Assembly: GCF_003207855.1 (NCBI RefSeq)
Contig: NZ_NKTZ01000001.1
Coordinates: 1-64,000, forward strand
Direction of reading: 5' to 3'
Length of the DNA: 64,000 nt
DNA from: Komagataeibacter rhaeticus
Lineage (GTDB): Bacteria > Pseudomonadota > Alphaproteobacteria > Acetobacterales > Acetobacteraceae
Made by a program: the position numbers and the translations under genes. Shown piece after piece: positions 1-10,178 of this stretch. How positions within the stretch are numbered: the stretch's first letter is position 1; each line of letters opens with the position of its first letter. The notes under the pieces are model-generated. The model saw only the letters and a program-made list of their open reading frames with translations, made no database searches and was not told where the DNA came from.

Positions 1-4
1 CGAC

Positions 5-40
5 GCCATCTGGTCCGGGGTTAACCCCGGACCAGATGGC
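5..40. repeat. Perfect 36-bp palindrome
   Basis: The half-site GCCATCTGGTCCGGGGTT is followed immediately by its exact reverse complement, so there is no loop; the centre is GTTAAC at 20-25. It lies about 90 bp before the truncated L,D-transpeptidase fragment. It could be an arm of a mobile element end, a protein-binding site or a transcript-end hairpin; there is no T-tract on either side, so an ordinary intrinsic terminator is less likely. The left edge of the window prevents seeing what is upstream. Confidence 0.75.
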
Positions 41-131
41 CAACAGCAACGCCGTCAGAAGGGCGGCATAACAACAACCGGGTATAGCTTATCAAGCCCG
101 CAAAACTGTCCGAACGGACGGGACCACCTCT

Positions 132-725
<594 letters not shown>

Positions 726-823
726 TGCGACGGGGCAAATAAAAAAGGATTTTACGGCATCGTTTTCAGGTCATGCCTACAGGTTTGCAGGCATCACACA
801 TCTGACAGTAAATAAAAAACGGC

Positions 824-902
824 AAAAGCTTCTGGGTGCCGCTTTTTTTCAAAAAAACGGCGTTCTTCGAAGCTTTTTGAAAAAAGCTTCACCAAAAACT
901 TC
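824..902. repeat. Intergenic two-hairpin repeat, copy 1
   Basis: First copy of the family described under findings. A GCCGC/T-run hairpin (about 838-861) is followed by GAAGCTTTTT-g-AAAAAAGCTTC (869-890). The outer arms are GCTTCTGGGTG on the left and CACCAAAAACTT on the right, which pair with two mismatches. It lies between the 3' end of the L,D-transpeptidase fragment and the 3' end of xfp, a convergent arrangement. Confidence 0.8.
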
Positions 903-950
903 ATTATCTCTTCCGGCCTGACGCCATGAAGGCAAGTGTGGTTTTACCAT

Positions 951-975
951 AAAAAAAGGGGGCATGACTGCCCCC
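951..975 (-). terminator. Rho-independent terminator of ackA-xfp
   Basis: On the minus strand a 7-bp stem GGGGGCA/TGCCCCC with a 4-nt loop is followed by seven T. It begins 31 bp past the xfp stop codon, as expected for a classical intrinsic terminator. Confidence 0.85.
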
Positions 976-1006
976 TTTCCTGACCCGTCAGCGTGACCGG
1001 AGCCGG

Positions 1007-3376
1007 TTATGACCAGCGCCAGTTACGGATCTCGGGCAGGTCCTGACCATACTGCGCCACGTATTCCCTGTGTTCGACCAGCTTGTTGCTGATCGCCTCA
1101 TTGGCATAGGCCGCCTTTGCCGCAAGGCCCGGCACGCGACGGATCACGTTCTGCACCAGGTGGAAGCGGTCCAGGCTGTTGCGCACCGTCATGTCGAAGG
1201 GCGTGGTGGTAGACCCTTCCTCACGGTAGCCATGCACATGGAAGTTGCGGCAGTTGGTCCGCTTGTAGATCAGCTTGTGGATCAGCGCCGGATAGCCATG
1301 GAACGCAAAGATCACCGGTTTGTCGGTGGTGAACAGGCTGTCGAACACGAAGTCATCCAGCCCGTCGGGGTGCTGGGTCTTCGATTCAAGCGTCAGCAGG
1401 TCCACCACGTTGATCACGCGGATCTTCAGGTCCGGCAGGTGTTTGTTCAGCAGTTGCACCGCCGCCAGCGTTTCCATGGTCGGCACGTCACCCGCGCAGG
1501 CCATGACCACATCCGGCTCACCCCCCCTGTCATTGCTGGCCCATTCCCAGATGCCGATGCCCTTGGCGCAGTGCGCCATGGCTGCTTCCATGTCCAGCCA
1601 CTGCGGCTCGGGCTGCTTGCCCGCCACGATCACGTTCACCCGGTCACGGCTTTCAAGGCATTTATGGGCCGTGCACAGCAGGGTATTGGCATCAGGCGGC
1701 AGGTACACCCGCACCGTCTTGGCCTTCTTGTTCAGCACATGGTCAATGAAGCCGGGGTCCTGATGGCTGAAGCCGTTATGGTCCTGCCGCCAGACATGCG
1801 ATGTCAGCAGGTAGTTCAGCGATGCGATCGGCGCGCGCCACGGCACCTCATCCGCCTGCTTGATCCATTTGGCATGCTGGTTGACCATCGAATCCACAAT
1901 GTGGATGAAGGCTTCATAGCAGGACAGGAAACCGTGGCGGCCCGTCAGCAGGTAGCCTTCCAGCCAGCCCTGGCAGGTATGTTCGCTCAGGATTTCCATC
2001 ACATGGCCATCAACCGCCAGATGGTCATCATAATCAAAAGTTTCGGCGTTCCAGGCCCGGTTGGTGACATCCAGCACGGCATTCAGGCGGTTGGAATTGT
2101 TCTCGTCGGGTGCCAGCACACGGAAGTTGCGCGCGGGCAGGTTGAGCTTCATCACATCACGCAGCCACGATCCCAGCACGCGCGTGGCCTCACCCAGTTC
2201 ATGCCCCGGCGAGGACACGCTCACCGCGTAGTCACGCACATCCGGCAGGCGCAGGTCACGGCGCAGCAGGCCGCCATTGGCGTGCGGGTTGGCACTCATC
2301 CGGCTGTTGCCCTTGGGCGCAAGCGCCGCGATTTCGGGCAGCAGGGTACCGTTTTCGTCAAACAGTTCTTCCGGCCTGTAGCTGTGCATCCATTCATCGA
2401 GCAGCTTGAGGTGCTCGGGCTTGGTCATGTCGGTAATGGGCACCTGATGGGCGCGCCAGTAGCCTTCCGTGCGCAGGCCATCCACCGTCTTGGGGCAGGT
2501 CCAGCCCTTGGGCGTGCGCATGATGATCATGGGCCAGGCCGGGCGTGTGGTCTCGTTCTTCTCACGCGCGGCTTTCTGGATTTCGGCAATGCGGGCAAAG
2601 GCCGTATCCATCGCCACGGCCATCTTCTGGTGCATGATGTCCGGGTCATGGCCTTCCACCACGATCGGGTCATACCCATACCCCCTGAACAGGCTCAGCA
2701 GTTCCTCGGGCGCGATGCGGGCCAGAACGGTGGGATTGGCGATCTTGTAGCCATTGAGGTGCAGGATCGGCAGGACCGCGCCATCGGTTCTGGGGTCAAG
2801 GAACTTGTTGCTGTGCCATGACGTGGCCATGGGACCGGTCTCGGCCTCGCCATCACCCACCACGCAGGCAACAACCAGATCAGGGTTGTCAAACGCCGCG
2901 CCATAGGCGTGGGAGAGCGAATAGCCCAGTTCCCCGCCTTCATTGATCGAACCCGGCGTGGTGGGGGCCGCGTGGCTGGGAATGCCACCGGGGAAGGAGA
3001 ACTGCTTGACCAGACGGGCCAGCCCGTCCGCATCCTGCGATACTTCGGGGAAATACTCGCTGTACGTCCCTTCCAGATAGGTGCTGGCAACAATGCCCGG
3101 CGCCCCGTGGCCCGGCCCCGCCACAAACAGGATGCTGCGATCCTGTTCACGGATGATGCGGTTGAGGTGCAGGTAGAGGAAGTTCAGCCCCGGCGTGGTG
3201 CCCCAGTGGCCCAGCAGGCGCGGCTTGGTGTGTTCCAGCTTGAGCGGCTCACGCAGCAGCGGATTGGCCAGCAGGTAGATCTGGGCAATCGACAGGTAGT
3301 TTGCTGCATGCCACCATTTGTTGAATAGCGCGACATCCGCTGCGGACAGCGGTGTTGCGGATGCAGTTTCACTCAT
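1007..3376 (-). CDS. xfp: Phosphoketolase (xylulose-5-phosphate/fructose-6-phosphate)
   Basis: Thiamine-diphosphate enzyme of about 789 residues that cleaves xylulose-5-P or fructose-6-P with phosphate into acetyl-phosphate plus glyceraldehyde-3-P or erythrose-4-P. Family marks are GPGHGAPG near residue 90, the ThDP motif GDGEAETGP near 180, and a full-length C-terminal transketolase-like half; 789 residues is the usual length. The ATG at 3376 is chosen over a longer reading because GGAAGG sits 7 bp before it. It lies 42 bp downstream of ackA on the same strand, so acetyl-phosphate made here can be turned into acetate and ATP by the partner gene. Such pairs are typical of acetic acid bacteria. 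Xylulose-5-P versus fructose-6-P preference cannot be read from sequence. Confidence 0.95.
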   Translation of the reverse strand: MSETASATPLSAADVALFNKWWHAANYLSIAQIYLLANPLLREPLKLEHTKPRLLGHWGTTPGLNFLYLHLNRIIREQDRSILFVAGPGHGAPGIVASTYLEGTYSEYFPEVSQDADGLARLVKQFSFPGGIPSHAAPTTPGSINEGGELGYSLSHAYGAAFDNPDLVVACVVGDGEAETGPMATSWHSNKFLDPRTDGAVLPILHLNGYKIANPTVLARIAPEELLSLFRGYGYDPIVVEGHDPDIMHQKMAVAMDTAFARIAEIQKAAREKNETTRPAWPMIIMRTPKGWTCPKTVDGLRTEGYWRAHQVPITDMTKPEHLKLLDEWMHSYRPEELFDENGTLLPEIAALAPKGNSRMSANPHANGGLLRRDLRLPDVRDYAVSVSSPGHELGEATRVLGSWLRDVMKLNLPARNFRVLAPDENNSNRLNAVLDVTNRAWNAETFDYDDHLAVDGHVMEILSEHTCQGWLEGYLLTGRHGFLSCYEAFIHIVDSMVNQHAKWIKQADEVPWRAPIASLNYLLTSHVWRQDHNGFSHQDPGFIDHVLNKKAKTVRVYLPPDANTLLCTAHKCLESRDRVNVIVAGKQPEPQWLDMEAAMAHCAKGIGIWEWASNDRGGEPDVVMACAGDVPTMETLAAVQLLNKHLPDLKIRVINVVDLLTLESKTQHPDGLDDFVFDSLFTTDKPVIFAFHGYPALIHKLIYKRTNCRNFHVHGYREEGSTTTPFDMTVRNSLDRFHLVQNVIRRVPGLAAKAAYANEAISNKLVEHREYVAQYGQDLPEIRNWRWS

Positions 3377-3418
3377 TTGCGTTCCTTCCGAGATAGTCCG
3401 TCCCTGCCCGGCCTGCAC

Positions 3419-4633
3419 TCAGCCCAGACACATCAGCACATGCCGACGGATTGTCGTTTCCTCGTCGGTGGGGATGACCCGCACCTCCACGGCGCTGTGT
3501 GGCGTACTGATGATTTCCCGATGCGCGGCATTGGCCTGCGCGTCGATGCGAATGCCCGCCCATTCCAGCCGTGCGCACACGGCGGCGCGGATGGTGGCAT
3601 CATGTTCGCCAATACCGGCGGTGAACACCAGCCCGTCCAGCCCCTGCAGCGCCGCCATCATGCCGCCCGCCTGCTGGGCAAAACGGTAGACAAACAGGTC
3701 CAGCGCCTGTGTCACCGCGGGGCTTGTGCCCGCGTGGGCGTGCAGGTCGCGCATGTCCGCCGACAGGCCCGAGACGCCCAGCAGGCCGGAGCGGTGATAG
3801 AGGATGTTCTCGATCTCCGCGACACCCAGCCCTTCCTCACGCAGCATGTACAGGATCACGCCGGGGTCCAGATGCCCGCAGCGCGTGCCCATGACCAGCC
3901 CGTCCAGCACCGAGAAGCCCATGGTGGTATCCACGCTGCGCCCGGCCTGCAGGGCGCACAGGCTGCCGCCGCTGCCAATATGGGCGACAATGGTGCGCCC
4001 CTGCGCCAGATGCGGCGCGCGCGCGCGCAGGCAGGTGGCGATATATTCATACGACAGGCCATGGAAGCCGTAACGCCGCACCCCGCGCGCCGCGTAATCG
4101 CCCGGCAGCGCCTGCGCCTGCGCAACGGCGGGCAGCGTGTGGTGAAAGCCGGTATCGAAGCACGCGACCTGCGGCAGGTCGGGATACTGGGCCAGCAGGG
4201 CCCGCACGGGGGCAAGGCTGCCCGGCTGGTGCAGGGGGGCAAAGGGGGTCAGGGCGGCAAGGCGGGCCAGCACGCCGGGCGTGATGCGCACGGGAGCGAT
4301 GAAATCCGGCCCCCCATGCACCACCCTGTGCCCCACGGCCATGAGGTCGACATCCCCAAGCTGCTTTCCCACCCACGCCATAAGGGTGGCCATGGGGCCA
4401 TGCTGGGCCTGTTCGGCTGGCGTGCCGGGCGGGACGGGGGCCCATGTCTCATCCACCAGTACGCCGCCCGTGGCATCATGGGCGACAAAATGCGGGTGGG
4501 AACCAATGCCCTCCAGTTCCCCCGACGCGATACGGCGGGAAGGGGAAGAAGCCGTATCCCCTTTTTCAATGGCGAACAGGGCGAACTTCAGACTGGACGA
4601 ACCTGCGTTGAGTGCCAGCACTGCACGGGTCAT
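3419..4633 (-). CDS. ackA: Acetate kinase
   Basis: Converts acetyl-phosphate and ADP to acetate and ATP in the cytoplasm. The N-terminal nucleotide-binding signature LALNAGSSSLKFAL, the HRVVHGG segment, FDTGFHHTLP, RYGFHGLSYEYIA and the phosphate loop HIGSGGS are all present, and 404 residues is normal for the family. The ATG at 4633 is preferred because GGGGGA lies 8 bp upstream and the protein then starts just before the first beta strand; in-frame starts further upstream lack a binding site. First gene of the ackA-xfp pair. The phosphotransacetylase that often accompanies it is not in this window. Confidence 0.95.
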   Translation of the reverse strand: MTRAVLALNAGSSSLKFALFAIEKGDTASSPSRRIASGELEGIGSHPHFVAHDATGGVLVDETWAPVPPGTPAEQAQHGPMATLMAWVGKQLGDVDLMAVGHRVVHGGPDFIAPVRITPGVLARLAALTPFAPLHQPGSLAPVRALLAQYPDLPQVACFDTGFHHTLPAVAQAQALPGDYAARGVRRYGFHGLSYEYIATCLRARAPHLAQGRTIVAHIGSGGSLCALQAGRSVDTTMGFSVLDGLVMGTRCGHLDPGVILYMLREEGLGVAEIENILYHRSGLLGVSGLSADMRDLHAHAGTSPAVTQALDLFVYRFAQQAGGMMAALQGLDGLVFTAGIGEHDATIRAAVCARLEWAGIRIDAQANAAHREIISTPHSAVEVRVIPTDEETTIRRHVLMCLG

Positions 4634-4804
4634 GCCTGTGTCCCCCTGTCCGTTTTCCGAAACCGGCAGCATGTCACGCTGATCTGACATGCCTGACATT
4701 GATGCGAATCAATTGCCTGCATCATGGCCGCCGTCAAGGAAGCGCCATAACCGGCCCATCAGCGCATCCTATAATCAGACACGGCCGCGCAAGCCAACGC
4801 CAGA

Positions 4805-4833
4805 AGTATAAAAAAGTTTTTTAAATCATATCA
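4805..4833 (-). promoter_or_regulatory. Possible sigma70-like promoter of ackA-xfp
   Basis: In the AT-rich gap before ackA, the minus strand reads TATACT (4805-4810) as a -10 box with TGATAT 17 bp upstream as a weak -35. The predicted leader would be about 165 nt. The -35 match is poor, so this is only a candidate. The rest of the 4700-4950 gap shows no open frame. Confidence 0.25.
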
Positions 4834-4928
4834 TTAGATAAAAACATGTCTCCGCGTTCCGCCCGCTCTCCCGGTGCGGGCACCGGCCTGAACGGGCATG
4901 CATACCACATGCGCGTATCATATGTTTC

Positions 4929-4948
4929 CGCCTGCACGCGGGCAGGCG
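4929..4948 (-). terminator. Hairpin just past hpnG
   Basis: A 7-bp perfect stem CGCCTGC/GCAGGCG with a 6-nt loop starts three bases past the hpnG stop. No T-run follows it on the minus strand, so it may pause or protect the hopanoid operon transcript rather than terminate it alone. Confidence 0.35.
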
Positions 4949-4950
4949 AC

Positions 4951-5631
4951 TCAGCCAAAGCGGCGCGCCAGCACCGCGCGCGCGGCACCGCGCGCCTCCC
5001 CCGCATCACGCCCGACACGGATAAGGGCGGGAATCTGGAGCGGGTTGCACAGGATGCTGCGCGCCAGCGCCCCCACAGCCAGGCTGCCATCGGGGCGCAG
5101 GGCAACCACGGCGGCCGGTGGCAGGGTCCGGTCCGCCGGATCACAGACCACACGCATCACCGCAAAGGGCACCCTGCGCGCGGCAGCCATTTCCGCCACC
5201 ACGCCGCTTTCCATATCCAGCGCCACGCAACCCGTCTGCCGGAACAGTTCCGCCTTGCGCGTGGCCTCCGTCACGATCACATCGCTATGCAGCAGGTCGC
5301 CCCCCAGCACATCCGCGCGGCCAGCCCCAAGCCAGTCCAGCAGCGCGGGCGATGCGGCAAGCCGCTCGCCATTGACCACGACATGGGCGGGCATGACCAC
5401 GGCACCGGGCGCAAGCGCAGGGTCCAGCCCCGCCGCCAGCCCGAAGGAAAGCAGCGCATCCACGCCCCCTTCCAGCAGGTCCAGCACCGCCTGCCGCGCA
5501 CCGGACAGGGTGGCCCCGCTCAGGCCGAAACGCGCCTGCGGCAGGAAGGGACGGATAAGGGCGGCTTCCGCCTCCATTCCCACCACAATACCCAGGCGTG
5601 AAAAGGGAGAGACGGATACAGGATCAGGCAT
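4951..5631 (-). CDS. hpnG: Hopanoid-associated phosphorylase HpnG
   Basis: 226-residue member of the nucleoside phosphorylase fold. Family knowledge: HpnG releases adenine from adenosylhopane to give a phosphoribosyl-hopane, a step toward bacteriohopanepolyols. Seen here: an N-terminal GIVVGMEAEA strand-turn, a glycine-rich SFGLAAGLDP segment and the LDMESGVVAEMA motif that in this superfamily contacts the ribose. The ATG at 5631 has AAGGGG 6 bp before it; a longer frame to 5712 has no support. It is the last gene of the hpn run, separated from hpnE by about 155 bp. hpnH, which makes its substrate, is not in this window. Confidence 0.88.
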   Translation of the reverse strand: MPDPVSVSPFSRLGIVVGMEAEAALIRPFLPQARFGLSGATLSGARQAVLDLLEGGVDALLSFGLAAGLDPALAPGAVVMPAHVVVNGERLAASPALLDWLGAGRADVLGGDLLHSDVIVTEATRKAELFRQTGCVALDMESGVVAEMAAARRVPFAVMRVVCDPADRTLPPAAVVALRPDGSLAVGALARSILCNPLQIPALIRVGRDAGEARGAARAVLARRFG

Positions 5632-5786
5632 GACGGCCCCTTTCGCGGCTTTCATGAACCGTAGCGGGCATGACCACGCACGCCACACGGCATGTTGCGC
5701 TACCCGGCCCACGCCAGAAACGGAAGGCGCTGACAGCGGTCAGGACAACGCGGGAAGTATATTGCGGCGTCACCGCCCGCGCCGCT

Positions 5787-7100
5787 TCATTGCGGCCGGC
5801 CGGCGGTACCGCGGCGGCCATGCACCGCACGGGCCGCCGCCGCACCGGAACGGATCGCGCCCTCGATCGTGGCAGGCAGCCCCGTTGCCGTCCAGTCCCC
5901 CGCCAGCAGCAGGTTGGCGGCCATGGTACGCGTACCCGGCCGCAGGCGGTCCTGCGCGGGGGTTGCGGCAAAGGTGGCGCGTTTTTCACGCACGATGCGC
6001 AAGGGCGGCACGGCCACCGGCAGGGGGGCGGTCGCCGCCGGGTCGATCGCGGCGCGCACCTCGTTCCAGATCAGCGCCGCCAGCCCGTCCAGGTCCCGCG
6101 TGGCGTAACGGTTGGCGGCGCTGACCGTGACCGAGAGAATCCGCTCTTTCACGAATACCCATTCACTGATCCCCCCCACCACACCGATGAAGCGGGCCTG
6201 CGCCAGCCCGCCGGTCAGCACCGGGGTGTGCGGCAGCAGGAAATGCACGTTCAGGATCGACTCGAACGCGTCCGGCGCGCTGAAACCGGGCAGGTCGGCC
6301 GCCAGCAGGCTGGCCGCAACGGGTGGGGGCACCGCCATGATCACGGTATCCTGACCACCAAGGGCGATCCGTTCCTCCCCCAGCCGCAGGGCCGTGACCT
6401 GGCCCGCTTCCATGTCCACCGCGCTGACACGGCTGCCGGTGCGCACATCGGCCTTCAGCACCGACAGATGGGCCAGGGCGGGATCGACAAAACTTTCGGA
6501 CAGGCCCACGGCGGGGAAGCGCGGCAGGCAGTTGCGCCCCCCCTTCGCAAGGCTTTCCCTTACCACCGCCCCCAGCAGGGCGGCGCTGCCGGTATCGGGC
6601 ATGGTGTTGAGCACGGATATGGCAAAGGGTTCGAGCAGGCGGCGCGCCAGACTGCCCGGCTGCAGGCAGTCGGAGACCACCATGTCCGGTGTCGCCTCCA
6701 TCAGGGCCAGCAGGCCACGCAGTTCGGCCAGCCGCATGCCCGGCACCCGCCTGCGCTTCGAGAGCACCCATAGCGGCACCCGCCCGCGCGAGAGGTCAAG
6801 CGTCCAGCGCATCCGGTCCGCCAGATCCACGAACGGGAAAACCGGCCGCTTCGGCCCCACCAGCGTATCCTGCGCCCCGATCAGGCCAAGGTAGCGGTAC
6901 ACCGCCGGATTACCCGACAGCAGAAGATGGTTGCCATTATCGATCCGGCAGCCCAACTGGCGGTCAAGGTAGGAACGGGCGCGGCCACCACAGGCCGGTC
7001 CCGCCTCGTACACCGTGACCCGCTCGCTACCACCCGCCAGTTCAACCGCCGCCGACAGGCCCGCCAGCCCGCCGCCTACAATATGGACATGCCCCGTCAT
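5787..7100 (-). CDS. hpnE: Hydroxysqualene dehydroxylase HpnE
   Basis: FAD-dependent amine-oxidase-fold protein of 437 residues. In the three-enzyme bacterial route it reduces hydroxysqualene to squalene, the substrate of squalene-hopene cyclase. The N-terminus carries the dinucleotide motif HIVGGGLAGLSAAVEL followed by an acidic strand end VYEA, and a GRARSY arginine segment; the C-terminus NLLLAGDWTATGLPATIEGA is the second FAD-contact motif. ATG start with GAGG close upstream. Six bases separate it from hpnD, so translation is likely coupled. Confidence 0.93.
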   Translation of the reverse strand: MTGHVHIVGGGLAGLSAAVELAGGSERVTVYEAGPACGGRARSYLDRQLGCRIDNGNHLLLSGNPAVYRYLGLIGAQDTLVGPKRPVFPFVDLADRMRWTLDLSRGRVPLWVLSKRRRVPGMRLAELRGLLALMEATPDMVVSDCLQPGSLARRLLEPFAISVLNTMPDTGSAALLGAVVRESLAKGGRNCLPRFPAVGLSESFVDPALAHLSVLKADVRTGSRVSAVDMEAGQVTALRLGEERIALGGQDTVIMAVPPPVAASLLAADLPGFSAPDAFESILNVHFLLPHTPVLTGGLAQARFIGVVGGISEWVFVKERILSVTVSAANRYATRDLDGLAALIWNEVRAAIDPAATAPLPVAVPPLRIVREKRATFAATPAQDRLRPGTRTMAANLLLAGDWTATGLPATIEGAIRSGAAAARAVHGRRGTAGRPQ

Positions 7101-7106
7101 GCCGCC

Positions 7107-7991
7107 TCAGCCCGCCAGCGCGCGCAGCGCGATCAGCAGCTTGCGCGGGCGTGAGAGCGAGACCCGACGCTCCGGCGTGCCCCAGCCCTGGCGTTCCTGC
7201 GCCGCGAGGATGGCGGCATAGGTCGCCCCCATCAGGCGCGCGGGCCGCATGGCCGTGTGGTCACACCGGGCCATGGCCGCCGCCGCCGCGCGGAAATGGT
7301 CGTGCGCCCGGCCGGCCAGGATGCGCCCCACCTGCCCAAGACGGGGCGCGCGCATCACGGCTTCGGGTTCGGGGGGGATGCCAAAGCGTTCCAGCAGGTC
7401 ACGCGGCAGGTACAGGCGGCCCAGCCGGGCGTCCTCGGCCACGTCACGCAGGATGTTGGTGATCTGCAGCGCCCGGCCCAGATGGTAGGCCACCTGATCG
7501 GCGCTGGGCGATGCATCGCCAAACACCCGCACCGACAGCCGCCCCACGGCGGAGGCCACGCGGTCACAATACAGGTCGAACGTTGCCTCATCGGGGGCGA
7601 CAACGGGACCGCTTGCATCCATTTCCATGCCGTCGATCACATCATTGAAGTCCTGCTGGCGCAGGTCGAAACGGCGGATGGTGGCCATCAGCACGCGGTC
7701 GATGCCATCATGGGCCTCGCCCGCGTACAGCCGGGCAATGCGCGCGCGCCACGCTTCCAGCCTGCGGGACCTGTCGGCCGGGTCCCCCAGTTCGTCATCG
7801 GCCACGTCATCCACCAGGCGGCAGAAGGCATAGACCGCGTACATGCCATACCGCCGGTCGGGCGGCAGGATACGCATCCCCTTGCCAAAGGACGTACCCG
7901 ACCGGACCACGATCTGCTCGACCTCGGCCAGATCGGCGGAATCGCAGCCCAGTACCGGGGCCTCATCATGGCGCGCGCGCAAAAAACCCAT
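7107..7991 (-). CDS. hpnD: Presqualene diphosphate synthase HpnD
   Basis: 294-residue trans-isoprenyl diphosphate synthase of the squalene/phytoene synthase family; joins two farnesyl diphosphates into presqualene diphosphate. The first Asp-rich Mg-binding motif is DDVADD at residues 61-66, and the second is DVAED before the conserved GRLYLPRDLLERFG stretch. It sits between hpnC and hpnE in the usual order hpnC-D-E. An 84-bp gap separates it from hpnC upstream. Confidence 0.93.
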   Translation of the reverse strand: MGFLRARHDEAPVLGCDSADLAEVEQIVVRSGTSFGKGMRILPPDRRYGMYAVYAFCRLVDDVADDELGDPADRSRRLEAWRARIARLYAGEAHDGIDRVLMATIRRFDLRQQDFNDVIDGMEMDASGPVVAPDEATFDLYCDRVASAVGRLSVRVFGDASPSADQVAYHLGRALQITNILRDVAEDARLGRLYLPRDLLERFGIPPEPEAVMRAPRLGQVGRILAGRAHDHFRAAAAAMARCDHTAMRPARLMGATYAAILAAQERQGWGTPERRVSLSRPRKLLIALRALAG

Positions 7992-8075
7992 TCCCGCGTA
8001 TTCCGTTCACTTCAACAGTTACAGTTCAGCCCGTTTCTTAGCGGCAATCGCACGCCAGGACAAAATCCCGCCCGC

Positions 8076-8939
8076 TCAGACCAGCGTGCGCATGGCCCCC
8101 GCAACCGCCCCCACCACATCCGCGCGGGAAAGCCTGACGCGGCCGGCCACCGGGTCCTCCTCGCGCAGGCGCGCCGCCAGCCGCCTGGAAAGGCCCACGA
8201 TCACCGCCGCCTCCATGCGCATGCGCCGGTCACGGATCATGCGCGGCAGCAGGGCCGCGTGGCGGTTGAGTTCATCCACCCGGTCCAGCAGGGCCGCGAA
8301 CACCCGGCGCAGCCCGGGCACGGCATAAAGCCGGCGCAGGTCATCCACGGTAACGCCCTCGCGCTCCAGCCACGGGCGCGGCAGGTAGCAGCGGTCCAGG
8401 TTACGCAGGTCATCGGCGCAGTCCTGCAGGTGGTTGAGTACCTGCAGCGCCGTGCACAGCGCGTCCGACGCGCCAAACGTCTTCGGGTCCTCACCATGCA
8501 GTTCCAGCAGGAACCGCCCCACGGGGTTGGCGGAATAGCGGCAGTATTCCTCCAGTTCCTCCCATGAATCATAACGGTTCTTCACCGCATCCTGCCGGAA
8601 GGCCACGATCAGGTCGGTGGCCGTGCTGACGGGCACACCGGTCCGGGCCAGCATGCGGCCCACGCGCACCGCCGTCTGCGCATCGCGCCGGTCGGGCGCG
8701 CCACGCGTGCCCAGCACCACGTCCTCCATGGCATCAAGGCGGGCGATCTTCTGCTGCGCATCCAGCCGGTCGGTATCGACGATATCATCGATCACACGGG
8801 CAAAATCATAATAGGCATGGACATAGGGGCGCAGCCTGCGGCTGATCAGCAGGGAGCCTACCGGAAAGTTCTCGTCCCCCGCATCCTTGCCCGACGAGAC
8901 ATCCTCGCTCCCCCACACGGCCTGCTCATCTGTGTTCAC
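8076..8939 (-). CDS. hpnC: Hydroxysqualene synthase HpnC
   Basis: 287-residue paralogue of HpnD that converts presqualene diphosphate to hydroxysqualene. Asp-rich motif DDIVD at residues 51-55 and the second motif within DCADDLRNLDRCYLP are present; the N-terminal ENFPVG motif is characteristic of HpnC. It starts with GTG, whose last bases overlap the hpnB stop (GTGA), a sign of translational coupling. Confidence 0.92.
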   Translation of the reverse strand: MNTDEQAVWGSEDVSSGKDAGDENFPVGSLLISRRLRPYVHAYYDFARVIDDIVDTDRLDAQQKIARLDAMEDVVLGTRGAPDRRDAQTAVRVGRMLARTGVPVSTATDLIVAFRQDAVKNRYDSWEELEEYCRYSANPVGRFLLELHGEDPKTFGASDALCTALQVLNHLQDCADDLRNLDRCYLPRPWLEREGVTVDDLRRLYAVPGLRRVFAALLDRVDELNRHAALLPRMIRDRRMRMEAAVIVGLSRRLAARLREEDPVAGRVRLSRADVVGAVAGAMRTLV

Positions 8940-10168
8940 CCTACGTCATCTCCCATGGTGCGGTTCATTGCGGTCGCGGTGCCTTCACCACGCATATGTG
9001 TCGAGATCGCGCCGTCGGGTTCGGTATAGGCACGGCTTTTCCAGACCACGCCCCGCCCCCGATGGTGGTCCACTGCCGAACCGATCGTGGCCAGCGTATA
9101 GAACCCCGCGATGACCGGCAGCAAGAGCGCCCACGCCGATGACTGCCCGAAGCGGCGCAGCGTGGGGGTGTAGGATGCCATGGACAGTACCCACGCCACC
9201 GCCCCCAGCATGCAGGGCAGGCCATGGGCCAGCAGGGCAAGCTGCATGGGCACGATCCACACCAGCACCATGCCGATTATGGTACCCGCCAGCAGCAGGG
9301 GGGAATAGCCCAGCTGCACATAGGCCGTGCGCGCGACCATGCGCCAGATATCGGCCGGGTGCGGATAGGGGCGGATGGAACGGGCCAGACAGCTGTGGCC
9401 CAGGTAGATGCGGCCCCCGCTGTGCTTGACATGGGCGGCCAGCGTGCAGTCATCGATCAGCGCGCCGCGCAGGCTCTCGATCCCGCCGATGCGCGCCAGG
9501 GCGCTCCAGCGCACAAGCACCGTGCCGCCGGCCGCCCCCGCCACCCGGCTGCGCGGGTTGTTCACGCTGGCGAAGGGGTAGAGCAGGGCAAAAAAGAACA
9601 CGAAGGCCGGGACCAGCATGCGCTCGGCCTGGCTTGCGCAGTTCAGCTCCACCATCTCCGATACCTGGTCAAGATGGTCCGCCTGCGCCTTGGCCACCAG
9701 GGTGGAGACATGACGCGGGTCGTGGGTGATATCGGCATCGGTCAGCAGCACGAAACCGCCCGAATCCGGTGCCAGTTCGCGCGCGCGCGCAACGCCCTGG
9801 GCCACCGCCCACAGCTTGCCACTCCAGCCCGGGGGCCGTGCCCTGCCGGCCACCACCGTCAGCCGCCCGCGCGGGTCCGGCACCGAGCGGGCCAGCCTGC
9901 CGGTGCCATCCGTGCTGTTGTCGTCCACCAGTATGACATGCAGCGCGCCGGGATAGTCCTGTGCCAGCAGGGAGCGGATACACTGCACGACCGAAGCCGC
10001 CTCGTCCCGCGCGGGCACCACCACGCACACTTCGGGGCAGTTCCCCGCCGCAAGCTGGCTGCCACGCACCGGGGCCAGCACCGGCCCGGCCTGCCAGAAA
10101 CGGCCATGGCAGAAAATCAGTCCAAACCAGACGACACAGACCAGAGCGGAAAGCACAAGCACGAGCAT
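8936..10168 (-). CDS. hpnB: Hopanoid-associated glycosyltransferase HpnB
   Basis: 410-residue inner-membrane family 2 glycosyltransferase. An N-terminal membrane segment (residues 1-20) is followed by the GT2 domain with VDDNSTDGT, the acidic DADITHDP and DDCTLAAH, then three hydrophobic segments near the C-terminus. Members are found with hopanoid genes, and the substrate is not established. It overlaps hpnC by 4 nt and follows hpnA by 10 bp. ATG start with GAGG 8 bp upstream. Confidence 0.88.
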   Translation of the reverse strand: MLVLVLSALVCVVWFGLIFCHGRFWQAGPVLAPVRGSQLAAGNCPEVCVVVPARDEAASVVQCIRSLLAQDYPGALHVILVDDNSTDGTGRLARSVPDPRGRLTVVAGRARPPGWSGKLWAVAQGVARARELAPDSGGFVLLTDADITHDPRHVSTLVAKAQADHLDQVSEMVELNCASQAERMLVPAFVFFFALLYPFASVNNPRSRVAGAAGGTVLVRWSALARIGGIESLRGALIDDCTLAAHVKHSGGRIYLGHSCLARSIRPYPHPADIWRMVARTAYVQLGYSPLLLAGTIIGMVLVWIVPMQLALLAHGLPCMLGAVAWVLSMASYTPTLRRFGQSSAWALLLPVIAGFYTLATIGSAVDHHRGRGVVWKSRAYTEPDGAISTHMRGEGTATAMNRTMGDDVG

Positions 10169-10178
10169 GACCGAGGCC

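Noticed and set aside
824-902. Repeat copies as insertion sequences or CRISPR repeats
   Set aside because: They are single, dispersed, about 80 bp, without spacers, coding capacity or visible target duplications.
1070-2821. 583-codon open frame on the plus strand
   Set aside because: It runs antisense through xfp, is rich in His, Gln and Arg as expected from the reverse frame of a GC-rich gene, and resembles no family.
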